A stretch of DNA of 64,000 nt, from assembly GCF_017742215.1 (NCBI RefSeq), contig NZ_JAGHKP010000001.1:992001-1056000 (forward strand), in the 5' to 3' direction. The notes beneath the pieces are model-generated. The model was not told the DNA's origin. It did not search any database and was given only the letters and a program-made list of their open reading frames with translations. The translations under genes were made by a program, and so were the position numbers. Positions 28,015 to 37,587 of the stretch are shown here, in pieces (within the stretch, counting starts at the first letter, position 1; every line of letters starts with the position of its first letter). This DNA is from Chitinophaga chungangae. GTDB taxonomy: Bacteria; Bacteroidota; Bacteroidia; Chitinophagales; Chitinophagaceae.

Positions 28015-28971
28015 TTAATGGATCGTATAAATTCCTTCTGTTAATGTCAGTTTGGTATCGGTCAGCCTGCACAGCACCTGCAGGGCCTGTTCCACCCCGA
28101 TGTCCCGCTTGAACGAAGTGCTCACCGGCACTTTCCGCAACTCTTCCTGCGTGATCGATATTTTTACGTCGTATACCCGTTCCAGGTCTGCAATAATATC
28201 CGCCAGCGTTTCGCCGTCGTATTGCAGGTCTCCCTGTTTCCATGGCGCCGCCTCGGCGATCAGCGTTTTTTTGCCGGCGGGGGCCAGGCGGCCGAGGTCT
28301 ACTTTCAGCTGCTGGCCTTTGGTGAGGGTAGTGGGACTGTTTTCCCCGTAATCCACGCTCACTTTACCCTGGCTCACGCTCACCACCACGTTTTTACGCC
28401 CCGGATAAGCTTTGATGTTGAAAGCCGTGCCCAATACGGTGGTGGATATTTTGCCGGTATGGATAATAAAAGGCTGCTGTTCCGCGTGCTCCACGTCGAA
28501 GTAGGCTTCGCCGGTGAGGTACACTTCCCTTTTGCTTTCGCTGAATTGCTGCGGAAATTCGAGCGTGCTGGCAGCGTTGAGCCAGACCTCCGAGCCGTCC
28601 GGCAGGCGCAGGTGTTTGTATTCGCTGCGGGCGGTATGCTGGCGGGCCATGTTTACGATCGGGCCGCGCTTGCGTTCGGGCATCAGCCAGAGCGCGGCGG
28701 CCACGGCGGCTACGAATATGGCGGCCATGGCCAGCGCTTTGCGCAATATGGCGCGGTTGCGTCGGAAAGGCGCCACCAGCTGGCCGTGCCCGTTCACGTA
28801 GGTTTCCGCGGGCGTATTGGCGGCCTCGGCCTCGTAAACCTGGCGGATCAGCTCGCGCACGTCCTCGTCGTGCGAGCCTTGCCGGAGAAGGGCGAAAAAT
28901 TCTTCGTACTCCTGCGGCGTGCACGTGTTGTCCCGGTATCTCCTGAATAAATATTGTATCCGTTCTTCCAT
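28015..28971 (-). CDS. FecR family anti-sigma factor
   Basis: A 318-residue inner-membrane regulator. The cytoplasmic N-terminus (MEERIQYLFRRYRDNTCTPQ) holds the anti-sigma part, and one membrane helix lies near residues 83-101 (ALAMAAIFVAAVAAALWLMP). The periplasmic FecR domain follows (LRLPDGSEVWLNAASTLEFP, then FDVEHAEQQPFIIHTG), and the C-terminal DUF4974/STN-like segment contains LADIIADLERVYDVKISI. It would hold the ECF sigma factor until the STN domain of the neighbouring SusC signals ligand binding. It sits between the sigma and SusC genes on the same strand. Confidence 0.92.
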   Translation of the reverse strand: MEERIQYLFRRYRDNTCTPQEYEEFFALLRQGSHDEDVRELIRQVYEAEAANTPAETYVNGHGQLVAPFRRNRAILRKALAMAAIFVAAVAAALWLMPERKRGPIVNMARQHTARSEYKHLRLPDGSEVWLNAASTLEFPQQFSESKREVYLTGEAYFDVEHAEQQPFIIHTGKISTTVLGTAFNIKAYPGRKNVVVSVSQGKVSVDYGENSPTTLTKGQQLKVDLGRLAPAGKKTLIAEAAPWKQGDLQYDGETLADIIADLERVYDVKISITQEELRKVPVSTSFKRDIGVEQALQVLCRLTDTKLTLTEGIYTIH

Positions 28972-29074
28972 CGCGGGGTGGTTGTAATGGTGTACTTATA
29001 CCGGGAAGACGAAGCAGCGGGAAAATGTTCCTATCGGGTTTGAAAAAAAATCTGAATTTTTTTTTGGAAGGGGC

Positions 29075-29647
29075 TCAGAAGAAGAATGGGCAAAGGAAGG
29101 TAAGCGGCCCCGCGGTTTTGGCCACGAAGTTGCGGATGGCCTGCAGGGCGGTAGACAGCTGGTTTTTGACCGTATGGCGCGATATTTTGAGCTCTTCGGC
29201 GATCTCCCGGTAGTTGAGCCCCTGCTCGCGGTTGAGGCAATAAATGAGCTTTCTTTGGGGCGGAAGGCGGTCTATCGCTTTCCGGAGAATGTGATGGTAT
29301 TCGCGGGCTTCCACGACGGCGGCGGTAGCATCGGGGTTGACGGGCATGGCGTTCCAGATGGATTCGCGGAGGCGCTCGTCTGCGGCGGCTTTGCGCAGGA
29401 AATCGATCACGCGGTTCTCGGTGAGCCGGTACAGCCAGGCTTCCATGTTGCGGATCTGCCCGAAATCTTCCTTGTGTTCCCAGAGTTTGATGAACACATC
29501 CTGGATCACGTCCTGGGCGTAAGCGTCGGATTTGGTGAGTTTGAGGGCCAGGGCATACAGCCGGCCTTCGTGCCTGCGGAATATCTGCATGAAATGCAGT
29601 TCCAACGGGTCCTTACAATCGGGGCGGTATCTCGTTTCATTGTGCAT
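29075..29647 (-). CDS. ECF (extracytoplasmic function) RNA polymerase sigma factor
   Basis: A 190-residue sigma-70 family protein. The region 2 helices include FRRHEGRLYALALKLTKS, the core-binding AQDVIQDVFIKLWEH, and NMEAWLYRLTENRVIDFLRK. The region 4 helix-turn-helix is LNYREIAEELKISRHTVKNQ. The Bacteroidota FecI-like group to which it belongs controls the adjacent SusC/SusD transporter. The ATG at 29647 was chosen because the extension to 29770 runs through the terminator stem at 29723-29755 and reads as non-protein-like sequence. The frame continues past region 4 to a Phe-rich tail (TFLCPFFF). Confidence 0.9.
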   Translation of the reverse strand: MHNETRYRPDCKDPLELHFMQIFRRHEGRLYALALKLTKSDAYAQDVIQDVFIKLWEHKEDFGQIRNMEAWLYRLTENRVIDFLRKAAADERLRESIWNAMPVNPDATAAVVEAREYHHILRKAIDRLPPQRKLIYCLNREQGLNYREIAEELKISRHTVKNQLSTALQAIRNFVAKTAGPLTFLCPFFF

Positions 29648-29722
29648 GCGATACGCGGGAATAATTACAGCGATTTTCTCGATTCTGGTCTTCTTAAATG
29701 TAGTACATTTTCCCGGTAATAT

Positions 29723-29755
29723 AAAATGCCTGTTGCGGTGAACAACAGGCATTTT
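29723..29755. terminator. Strong terminator after FKBP lipoprotein gene
   Basis: Thirteen-base arms aaaatgcctgttg (29723-29735) and caacaggcatttt (29743-29755) around a 7-nt loop. It lies downstream of the FKBP operon on the minus strand and separates it from the sigma factor gene. Confidence 0.88.
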
Positions 29756-29776
29756 GTATAAAAAATTCAAACTGAA

Positions 29777-30280
29777 TCAGTAATAATAATTATTCAGCTT
29801 TACTTCGAAGATCAGCACGGAGTTGGGGGGGATGGAGCCCTTGTCCTGGTCGCGGTAGCCCAGCACGGAAGGGATAAAATACCGTACGGTGCCGCCTTTG
29901 GTCGTTTTCATCGGGCCTACTTTAAAACCTTCGATCAAACCGGGCTGGCCCAGGCGCATATCGCCGAAGGTCACCGCCCTGGCGGAATCGAAGCGGGTGC
30001 CGTTCAGCAGGAACCCTTTATAATCGATGTTAAAACGGTCGGTGAGCTTGATGGTATCGCCGCCCTGGCCGTTTACCAGCACTTTAAAATAAACGCCGGT
30101 GGTATCGCGCACATAACCGGTGAGATTATTGGCCGCGATATAATCTTTGATCTTCTGCTCGTCGATGGCGGCCTGTTTGTCGTAATCGTACGGTGGTTGC
30201 GGGTCGTCTTTTTTGTTGCAGGCAAAGATCAGTGCAATCGCCAGAAGGCTCACAAGGCCAAGGATGTTTCTCTTCATCAT
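29777..30280 (-). CDS. FKBP-type peptidyl-prolyl isomerase lipoprotein (canonical copy)
   Basis: A 167-residue lipoprotein (lipobox LIFAC near residue 21) with one FKBP domain. Active-site positions visible are DYKGFLLNGTRFDSA (Tyr and the Phe-Asp pair), LIEGFKVGPM (Phe in place of the usual Trp), and FIPSVLGYRDQDKGSIPPNS (Tyr). These support prolyl cis-trans isomerase activity, probably at the outer-membrane periplasmic face on folding outer-membrane proteins. It is the second gene of a two-FKBP operon, 12 bp after its paralogue, and ends at a strong terminator. The Trp-to-Phe change is tolerated in several FKBPs. Confidence 0.88.
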   Translation of the reverse strand: MMKRNILGLVSLLAIALIFACNKKDDPQPPYDYDKQAAIDEQKIKDYIAANNLTGYVRDTTGVYFKVLVNGQGGDTIKLTDRFNIDYKGFLLNGTRFDSARAVTFGDMRLGQPGLIEGFKVGPMKTTKGGTVRYFIPSVLGYRDQDKGSIPPNSVLIFEVKLNNYYY

Positions 30281-30292
30281 ATAGTGTTGCTG

Positions 30293-30796
30293 TTATTTGA
30301 TATTGATAAGGCTGACATCGCATTCGAGGATGGCGTTGGGGGGAATGGTGCCTGGCACCCCGATTTCGCCGAATGCCAGCCGCGACGGGATGTATAAAAT
30401 AATGCGGCCTCCTTTGGTGATCAGCTGCAGGCCGATCTGCCAGCCTGCGATATGGTCTTTCAGCTGCCGGTTGTCGAACGAAGTGGGCAGCGGGCTTTGC
30501 TCTACGATCCTCGGGTTGCCCAGGATGCGGCGGGTAAAGGTAACCACCGGCACCTGGTTGAGGTGAATGGTGTCTTTTTCATTGCCTTTGTCCATGATCT
30601 TGTACACTACCCCGCTGGGGTGGTACTGCACGCCGGAATCCTGCCGGGTGGAAACCAGGTAGTTCCTGATAACGTCCGTATCCCTGTACACGGCATCCAG
30701 CGCTGATTCGAGGCTGGGTGTTTCCTTGGAGCAGGAAACCAGCAGCGTTATCTGGACCGTAAGCAGGAAAAAAGTCAGAATACGACGGTACAACAT
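30293..30796 (-). CDS. Divergent FKBP-like lipoprotein
   Basis: A 167-residue lipoprotein (lipobox LLVSC) with an FKBP fold shown by DHIAGWQIGLQLITKGGRII, the YIPSRLAFGEIGVPGTIPPN loop and the closing ILECDVSLINIK. The strand that should carry the Phe-Asp catalytic pair reads LGNPRIVEQSPLPTSF instead, and the usual Tyr of the LAYG loop is Phe. Catalytic activity is therefore doubtful and a binding or scaffolding role is possible. It is upstream of and co-transcribed with the canonical FKBP lipoprotein. The ATG at 30796 is used because it begins the lipoprotein signal; an in-frame ATG at 30826 would put ten residues ahead of it. Confidence 0.82.
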   Translation of the reverse strand: MLYRRILTFFLLTVQITLLVSCSKETPSLESALDAVYRDTDVIRNYLVSTRQDSGVQYHPSGVVYKIMDKGNEKDTIHLNQVPVVTFTRRILGNPRIVEQSPLPTSFDNRQLKDHIAGWQIGLQLITKGGRIILYIPSRLAFGEIGVPGTIPPNAILECDVSLINIK

Positions 30797-30863
30797 GCCT
30801 GAATTTAGCTTTTTTTCAAAAATCACACCCGTTAAACGGCGGGGATGGCGGGAAAGTTACAAT

Positions 30864-30897
30864 AAAAAAATCCCGCCGCGGAATACCGGGGCGGGAC
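30864..30897 (-). terminator. Rho-independent terminator after groEL
   Basis: On the minus strand the stem gtcccgcc/ggcggga is followed by seven T. It starts about 26 bp past the groEL stop. Confidence 0.88.
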
Positions 30898-30922
30898 TTT
30901 GGAAATTTTATTCCCGGGAGGA

Positions 30923-32605
<1,683 letters not shown>

Positions 32606-32611
32606 TTACGA

Positions 32612-32893
32612 TTAGATAACGGCCAGGATGTCTGATTCGCGCATGATCAGGTAATCGTCGCCTTCCAGGCTGATCTCTGTACCGGAGTATTTGCCGTACA
32701 GCACGGTATCGCCTACTTTCACGCTCACGGGTTCATCTTTTTTACCGGGGCCGGCTGCTACTACCGTACCACGCTGCGGTTTTTCTTTAGCGGTATCGGG
32801 GATGATGATGCCGCCTGCGGTTTTTTCTTCAGCTGCTGCGGGTTTTACGATCACCCTGTCTGCCAGAGGTTTAATACTTAAATTTTTAGCCAT
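32612..32893 (-). CDS. groS: Co-chaperonin GroES (Hsp10)
   Basis: A 93-residue cap of the GroEL chamber. It has [20 protein letters not shown], the mobile-loop [14 protein letters not shown] and the conserved [11 protein letters not shown] end. The ATG at 32893 gives the standard [14 protein letters not shown] start; the frame is open upstream to 33034, but that part is non-conserved and overlaps the promoter. It is first in the groS-groL operon. Confidence 0.96.
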   Translation of the reverse strand: MAKNLSIKPLADRVIVKPAAAEEKTAGGIIIPDTAKEKPQRGTVVAAGPGKKDEPVSVKVGDTVLYGKYSGTEISLEGDDYLIMRESDILAVI

Positions 32894-32992
32894 TGTGATT
32901 CTATTTTTAAAAAGATGAGATTTGTGAAATTTGATGGTTTTTCCTTTCACGAAGATTGTGCCAACCAGGCCATGAGCCAAATTTGCAGGAAG

Positions 32993-33024
32993 CAAAGATA
33001 AGCAAATCGGAACGGGACTGTCAA
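32993..33024 (-). promoter_or_regulatory. groSL promoter, Bacteroidota type
   Basis: On the minus strand, TTG (33024-33022) is followed after 21 nt by TATCTTTG (33000-32993), a full match to the -33/-7 consensus TTG-N19/21-TAnnTTTG. It leaves about a 90-nt leader before groS. No CIRCE element was seen. Confidence 0.75.
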
Positions 33025-33135
33025 GAAATGCCATTTTTTCATTTTTTACCTGTCACGCCCCCTTCCAGTGGCAGTTTGAAGCCTCCCCGCCATGCCGCCC
33101 CGGGAAGTATTTTTTAAAAAGTCCCTGTAAAACAG

Positions 33136-33143
33136 TAGATTTG
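33136..33143 (+). promoter_or_regulatory. Probable -7 box of nusB promoter
   Basis: TAGATTTG fits TAnnTTTG and lies 22 bp before the nusB ATG. A TTT, not TTG, is 20 nt upstream. Confidence 0.5.
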
Positions 33144-33165
33144 CGGCCATTTTCCTAAGCGTACA

Positions 33166-34095
33166 ATGATCAGTAGAAGAAACATACGGGTAAAAGTAAT
33201 GCAAACGCTGTATGCCATGGATACCATGGAGCAGGAAACCGTGAAACCGGGAACTGCAACGGGTTTGCTTAACGAAAAGCTGGACCAGACCTGCCAGATA
33301 TTCACTTATATACTGTACACGCTGGCCCGCGTGGCCCAGTATGCGGAGACGGACGCCCAGGCCAGGGCCGGCAAACACCTGCCCAGCGCCGAAGACCTCG
33401 CCGTCAATACCAAGATCGCCGGGAACGACTTCGTGTTCCAGGTGCTGCAAGACAAAGGGTTCCAGGTAAATCTCGATACCTGGAAGCTCCGGAAGTTCGA
33501 AGACCAGGACCTTATCCGCAGGCTCTACAACCAGCTGGCGGAATCGGAAACCTACAAGACCTATATCGCGGAGCCCTCGAGAGACAAAGCTTCCGAGAAA
33601 CACATCGTCGAATATATCTATAGGCACATCCTCGAAAAAAACGAACTGTTCCGCCAGCATATGGAAGACAGCTTCCTGCATTGGGGCGACGATGAAGACA
33701 TGATGGGCATCCTGGTAGGCAACTACCTTTCAAAGCCACAGCTGTTCAACTTCCTGCAGCTTATCAGCCGCGAAAAGCTCGAGTACGCGCGCGACCTGCT
33801 CACTACCGTGATCAATAAAAAGGATTATTGCATGGAGCTGATCAAACCGAAGCTCCAGAACTGGGACCCTGAGCGCATCGCGGCGGTAGATATGCTGCTG
33901 ATGGAAATGGGCGTGTGCGAGTTCCTTTATTTTCCCACCATTCCCACGAAAGTGTCCATCAACGAATATATCGACCTGGCCAAAGCCTACAGCACGCCGC
34001 AAAGCGGGCAGTTCGTCAACGGCATCCTCGATAATATCCTCAAAGACCTGGTGCAGGCGAACCTGGTGGAAAAAACGGACAGAAACAAGAAATAA
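33166..34095 (+). CDS. nusB: Transcription antitermination factor NusB, long Bacteroidota form
   Basis: A 309-residue NusB. It begins MISRRNIRVKVMQTLYAMDT, a typical Bacteroidota NusB opening. A long central insertion (about residues 60-150) precedes the all-helical NusB core, recognisable in DRNKK-proximal YFPTIPTKVSINEYIDLAKA and STPQSGQFVNGILDNILKDL. Proteobacterial NusB is about 140 residues; the double length is normal in this phylum. With NusE it binds boxA RNA to keep rRNA transcription processive. It is followed 12 bp later by the DUF1573 lipoprotein and probably heads an operon with it and yajC. Confidence 0.92.
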   Translation: MISRRNIRVKVMQTLYAMDTMEQETVKPGTATGLLNEKLDQTCQIFTYILYTLARVAQYAETDAQARAGKHLPSAEDLAVNTKIAGNDFVFQVLQDKGFQVNLDTWKLRKFEDQDLIRRLYNQLAESETYKTYIAEPSRDKASEKHIVEYIYRHILEKNELFRQHMEDSFLHWGDDEDMMGILVGNYLSKPQLFNFLQLISREKLEYARDLLTTVINKKDYCMELIKPKLQNWDPERIAAVDMLLMEMGVCEFLYFPTIPTKVSINEYIDLAKAYSTPQSGQFVNGILDNILKDLVQANLVEKTDRNKK

Positions 34096-34107
34096 GACTA
34101 TTTGTAT

Positions 34108-34548
34108 ATGCGACCGATCTTGTACCTTTTTTTGGCCGCTGCCATGGCGGTTACCGCCTGCGGCGGGCCTTCCGGGAACAACGTTTCCCGGCCCACCGAC
34201 GCGGCAGACACCTCGAAAGGCACCTGGCCGGTGATGACTTTTGAAAAGGAAAGCCATAACTTTGGCAATGTAACGGAAGGCGAAGTGGTGGAATATTCAT
34301 TCAAATTCACCAATACCGGCAACCGCGACCTGCTGATCACCAAGGCAGAAGCCAGCTGCGGCTGCACCGTGCCGGAATGGCCGAAAGAGCCGCTGAAACC
34401 GGGAGAAAGCGGGTTCATGAAAGTGAAGTTCGACAGCAAGGGCCGCCCGGAAGGATATACCGAAAAAGAACTGTATATCCAGGCCAATACCAATCCGGCC
34501 ATGATCAACGGCCCGAAAATCCAATGCGTGATCGTGGCAAAGAAATAG
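34108..34548 (+). CDS. DUF1573 domain lipoprotein
   Basis: A 146-residue lipoprotein (MRPILYLFLAAAMAVTACGG, lipobox Cys18) with one DUF1573 Ig-like domain: FGNVTEGEVVEYSFKFTNTG, the conserved EASCGCTVPEWPKEPLKPGE and a VKFDSKGRPEGYTEK strand. The family is widespread in Bacteroidota and its role is unproven. The Cys-Gly-Cys in the domain could form a disulfide or bind metal. The ATG at 34108 is used; a TTG two codons upstream is less likely. It lies between nusB and yajC, a conserved neighbourhood in this phylum. Confidence 0.88.
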   Translation: MRPILYLFLAAAMAVTACGGPSGNNVSRPTDAADTSKGTWPVMTFEKESHNFGNVTEGEVVEYSFKFTNTGNRDLLITKAEASCGCTVPEWPKEPLKPGESGFMKVKFDSKGRPEGYTEKELYIQANTNPAMINGPKIQCVIVAKK

Positions 34549-34584
34549 TAATTTTACCAGCTTCAAATCAATAAACAACATACG

Positions 34585-34935
34585 ATGTACAATTTATTAA
34601 ACGTATTCCTGATGACGCCCCCGGCCGGTGGCCAGGGCGGCGGCGGCTTCAGCGCGAGCACCCTGCTGTTTTTCGGCGGTATGATCCTCGTAATGTGGCT
34701 CTTTATGATCCGCCCGCAGACCAAAAAAGCAAAAGCACAGAAACAATTCATCGATAACCTGAGGGAAGGAGATAAAGTGGTGACCATCGCGGGTATTCAT
34801 GGTAAAGTGAAAAAGATCAACGACAACAACACCCTGCAGATCGAAGTGAGCCCCGGTACTTTCTTTACCGTCGAGCGTTCTGCCGTGAGCATGGAATATA
34901 CCGCCGCACTCAACAAAGCCGCTGAGACCAAATAA
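34585..34935 (+). CDS. yajC: Preprotein translocase subunit YajC
   Basis: A 116-residue single-pass membrane protein. A Gly-rich N-terminus leads into the helix LLFFGGMILVMWLFMIRPQT, then KKAKAQKQFIDNLREGDKVV and TIAGIHGKVKKINDNNTLQI, which are typical YajC. It associates with SecDF next to SecYEG; the fused SecDF gene is 5 kb downstream. It ends at a terminator. Confidence 0.94.
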   Translation: MYNLLNVFLMTPPAGGQGGGGFSASTLLFFGGMILVMWLFMIRPQTKKAKAQKQFIDNLREGDKVVTIAGIHGKVKKINDNNTLQIEVSPGTFFTVERSAVSMEYTAALNKAAETK

Positions 34936-34956
34936 TCGTTAAGATTTAAGAATATG

Positions 34957-34990
34957 AAAGAGAGGAGGCGTTCCCTTCTCTCTTTTTTTT
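34957..34990 (+). terminator. Terminator after yajC
   Basis: A purine-rich arm (agagaggagg) pairs with a pyrimidine-rich arm ending in ctctct and is followed by eight T. It lies 22 bp after the yajC stop. Confidence 0.75.
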
Positions 34991-35005
34991 ATATTTTGCC
35001 GGAAT

Positions 35006-35614
35006 ATGCAGATCATAGGCATTACAGGAGGAATCGGTTCGGGTAAAACAACCGTTGCGAAGATTTTTTCCCTGCTGGGCATTCCCGTGTATTCGGCGGA
35101 CGATGCGGCCAAGGAGATCATGGTGAAGGACCCCCTGCTCGTAACCCAGATCAGGGAACATTTTGGCGACGCCGCCTATTTTGACGACGGATCGCTCAAC
35201 CGCAAACATATCTCCAATATCGTGTTTGCCGACAAAGAGCAGCTGGAGCTGCTCAACTCCCTCGTACATCCCGCCACCATCCGCGATTCCGAAGCATGGG
35301 CCCGCCAGCAAAGCAGTCCCTACGTGCTCAAGGAAGCCGCCCTTATGTACGAAACCGAATCGTTCCATCATGTAGACAAAGTGATCGTGGTATCCGCGCC
35401 GCAGGCCCTGCGCATCCAGCGGGTGATGAAACGCGACGGGGTAGACCGCAATGCCGTGCTGGCGCGCATGCACAAGCAGCTGGACGAAGCCATCAAGCTC
35501 AAGCTGGCCGATTACATTATTTACAACGACGAACAGCAGATGGTGATCCCGCAGGTGCTGAGCCTCCACCGGCAACTTTTAACTTTTTCCTCACAGTCCG
35601 ACGGCCGCTTTTAA
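35006..35614 (+). CDS. coaE: Dephospho-CoA kinase
   Basis: A 202-residue kinase that makes the last step of CoA synthesis, phosphorylating the 3'-OH of the ribose of dephospho-CoA. The P-loop GITGGIGSGKTTV is at residues 5-17, followed by the SADDAAKEIM acceptor-site segment, NSLVHPATI, and the lid arginines in RIQRVMKRDGVDR. Length is typical. It complements coaD at 59859. Its start lies 15 bp after the yajC terminator. Confidence 0.95.
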   Translation: MQIIGITGGIGSGKTTVAKIFSLLGIPVYSADDAAKEIMVKDPLLVTQIREHFGDAAYFDDGSLNRKHISNIVFADKEQLELLNSLVHPATIRDSEAWARQQSSPYVLKEAALMYETESFHHVDKVIVVSAPQALRIQRVMKRDGVDRNAVLARMHKQLDEAIKLKLADYIIYNDEQQMVIPQVLSLHRQLLTFSSQSDGRF

Positions 35615-35649
35615 CGTTTCTTTTGAACGTTATCGTATAGTTTCAGTGC

Positions 35650-36249
35650 ATGAATCCAAGGTTTCTTGCCCTGATGAGCGCGTCCGTATGGTGCTCCGCC
35701 GCTTCGGCGCAGCAGCTCCCCAAACGGGACACGTTTCCCTATCCCCGGTACATCACGCAGTTTAAAGATTCCCTGCGTAAAGACAGCGTGCCCATGCGCG
35801 TTTACCAGCTGAAGGAGTTCAACGTGCGCCACCGCGGCCTGGCGGAAGATTCGGCGATGCTGAAAAAGCTGATGCAGCCGAAACTCAACCTGGTTCTTCC
35901 CTTTGAGGAACAAAAAGGGATCACCTATGAGAAAGAGGGTAAAACGCATCATCTCCCCGGCGTATCGCTGAACGTCGCCGCTATCGCATCTGTATTCGAT
36001 TTTAAGAAAAAGGCCAGGGACGAGGCTTTCCGGCGGCGGATCACGGCGAAGCTGGAAGAACGCGCCGTGGACAGGATGTATAATGCTTACCTGGTGGGCC
36101 GCTTCATTCCGCTGAAGGGCGACAGCCTGGAGGCGTTTATCGAGAAAACCAGGCCCAATGCGGGTTTCTTAATGGGCGTTACGGCTTATGACCTCGGTGT
36201 GTACGTAAAACAGCGTTATAAAGAATACACCGATACCCTGAAAAACTAA
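35650..36249 (+). CDS. Secreted protein of unknown function
   Basis: A 199-residue protein with a signal peptide (MNPRFLALMSASVWCSAASA). The mature part is rich in charged residues and mixes beta (LNLVLPFEEQKGITYEKEGK) with helix (DEAFRRRITAKLEERAVDRM). I do not recognise a family. It follows coaE by 35 bp and may be co-transcribed with it. It ends at a GGCGCC hairpin shared with the convergent aminotransferase gene. Confidence 0.7.
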   Translation: MNPRFLALMSASVWCSAASAQQLPKRDTFPYPRYITQFKDSLRKDSVPMRVYQLKEFNVRHRGLAEDSAMLKKLMQPKLNLVLPFEEQKGITYEKEGKTHHLPGVSLNVAAIASVFDFKKKARDEAFRRRITAKLEERAVDRMYNAYLVGRFIPLKGDSLEAFIEKTRPNAGFLMGVTAYDLGVYVKQRYKEYTDTLKN

Positions 36250-36271
36250 TGGCGCCCCAAAAGGCGCCATC
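36250..36271. terminator. GC-rich hairpin between convergent genes
   Basis: atggcgcc-ccaaaa-ggcgccat is perfectly self-complementary and lies directly after the stop of the secreted protein gene. It has no T run, so termination efficiency is uncertain. Confidence 0.5.
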
Positions 36272-36294
36272 CGTCTATCTTTCAGGCTGGTTTG

Positions 36295-37485
36295 TTATTT
36301 CAGTTTGCCCAGCCATTCCTTCATTCTTTTCATGCCTTCCTGTATGCGGTCCATGCCCGTGGCGTACGAAATGCGGATGCATTGCGGCTGCTCGAAAGCC
36401 TTGCCGGATACCACGGTCACGTTTGCTTTATGCAGCAGGTACATGCAGAGATCGTCCGCATCTTTCACCGTTACGTCTTCAAACGATTTGCCGAAGAAGT
36501 GGCTTACGTTGGGAAACATGTAAAACGCGCCGTCCGGCTCGTTCACTTTCAGCCCGGGGATGTCGCCGAGCGCTTTGAAGATGAATGCGCGTCTTTCACG
36601 GAAAGCGGCCACCATTTCCTTCGCCGTGTCCAGCGGGCCGCGCAGGGCCGTGATGGCGCAGCGCTGCGTGATGGAACAGGTGGCGGAAGTGAACTGGCTC
36701 TGCACCATGTCGCAGGCTTTGGCGATCTCCAGCGGCGCGGCCAGGTAACCGAGGCGCCAGCCGGTCATGGCAAAACCTTTACTGAGCCCGTTGATGATCA
36801 CGGTGCGGTCTTTCAGCGTGCCGAAGCCGGCGATGCTGCTGTGAGGCGCCACGTAATTGATATATTCGTAGATCTCGTCGGAAATGATGAAGATCTCCGG
36901 GTGTTTTTCGAACACTTCCGCCAGGCCTTTCAGTTCTTCGTGCGAATACACGGAACCGGTGGGGTTGCAGGGTGAGGAGAACATAAACAGCCTGGTTTTG
37001 GGCGTGATGGCGGCTTCCAGCCTTTCGGGCGTGATCTTGTAATCGTCTTCGATGCCGCAGGGCACAAATTTCACGACGCCCTGGCAAAGTTTCACCAGCT
37101 CTGAATACGTTACCCAGTAAGGGGTGGGGATGATCACTTCGTCTCCAGGGTTCACGATGCTGAGCACCGCGTTGGCGATGCTTTGTTTGGCCCCGGTGCT
37201 CACCACGATCTGTTCTGGCGTGTATTCCAGCGAATTGTCGCGCTGCAGTTTATGCGCCACGGCTTGTTTGAGATCAGCATAACCCGCCACCGGCGTGTAA
37301 TGCGTATATCCTTCGTCGATGGCTTTTTTGGCGGCTTCGCGGATGTGCTGCGGCGTATCGAAGTCCGGTTCGCCGATGCTGAGATCGACGATATCAATTC
37401 CCCGGGCTTTCAGTTCGCGGCTGAGCTTTGCCATTCTGATGGTTTGCGGCACGGATATCCGTGTTAATCTTTCGGCTAATTGCAT
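36295..37485 (-). CDS. Pyridoxal-phosphate aminotransferase, class I (aspartate aminotransferase type)
   Basis: A 396-residue fold-type I aminotransferase of the AspC/AspB (subgroup I-gamma) kind. Visible are DLSIGEPDFDTPQHIREAA, SSPCNPTGSVYS (the Asn that contacts PLP), and the Schiff-base lysine in NGLSKGFAMTGWRLGYLA. The C-terminal substrate arginine is in CIRISYATG. Glutamate/oxaloacetate transamination is the usual reaction, though aromatic or prephenate substrates occur in this subgroup. It appears monocistronic. Confidence 0.92.
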   Translation of the reverse strand: MQLAERLTRISVPQTIRMAKLSRELKARGIDIVDLSIGEPDFDTPQHIREAAKKAIDEGYTHYTPVAGYADLKQAVAHKLQRDNSLEYTPEQIVVSTGAKQSIANAVLSIVNPGDEVIIPTPYWVTYSELVKLCQGVVKFVPCGIEDDYKITPERLEAAITPKTRLFMFSSPCNPTGSVYSHEELKGLAEVFEKHPEIFIISDEIYEYINYVAPHSSIAGFGTLKDRTVIINGLSKGFAMTGWRLGYLAAPLEIAKACDMVQSQFTSATCSITQRCAITALRGPLDTAKEMVAAFRERRAFIFKALGDIPGLKVNEPDGAFYMFPNVSHFFGKSFEDVTVKDADDLCMYLLHKANVTVVSGKAFEQPQCIRISYATGMDRIQEGMKRMKEWLGKLK

Positions 37486-37534
37486 AGGCGTTATTTTTTT
37501 GGGTTGACCGCGGCAAACCTACTGCAAAAAAATG

Positions 37535-37561
37535 AAAAAGCCCCGGGCAATGCCGGGGCCT
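37535..37561 (-). terminator. Terminator after DUF4397 lipoprotein gene
   Basis: On the minus strand ggccccggcattgcccgggg is followed by cttttt. It lies 27 bp past the stop of the DUF4397 gene. Confidence 0.85.
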
Positions 37562-37587
37562 TTCCTGTTTTAAACCGGAGCGTATCT

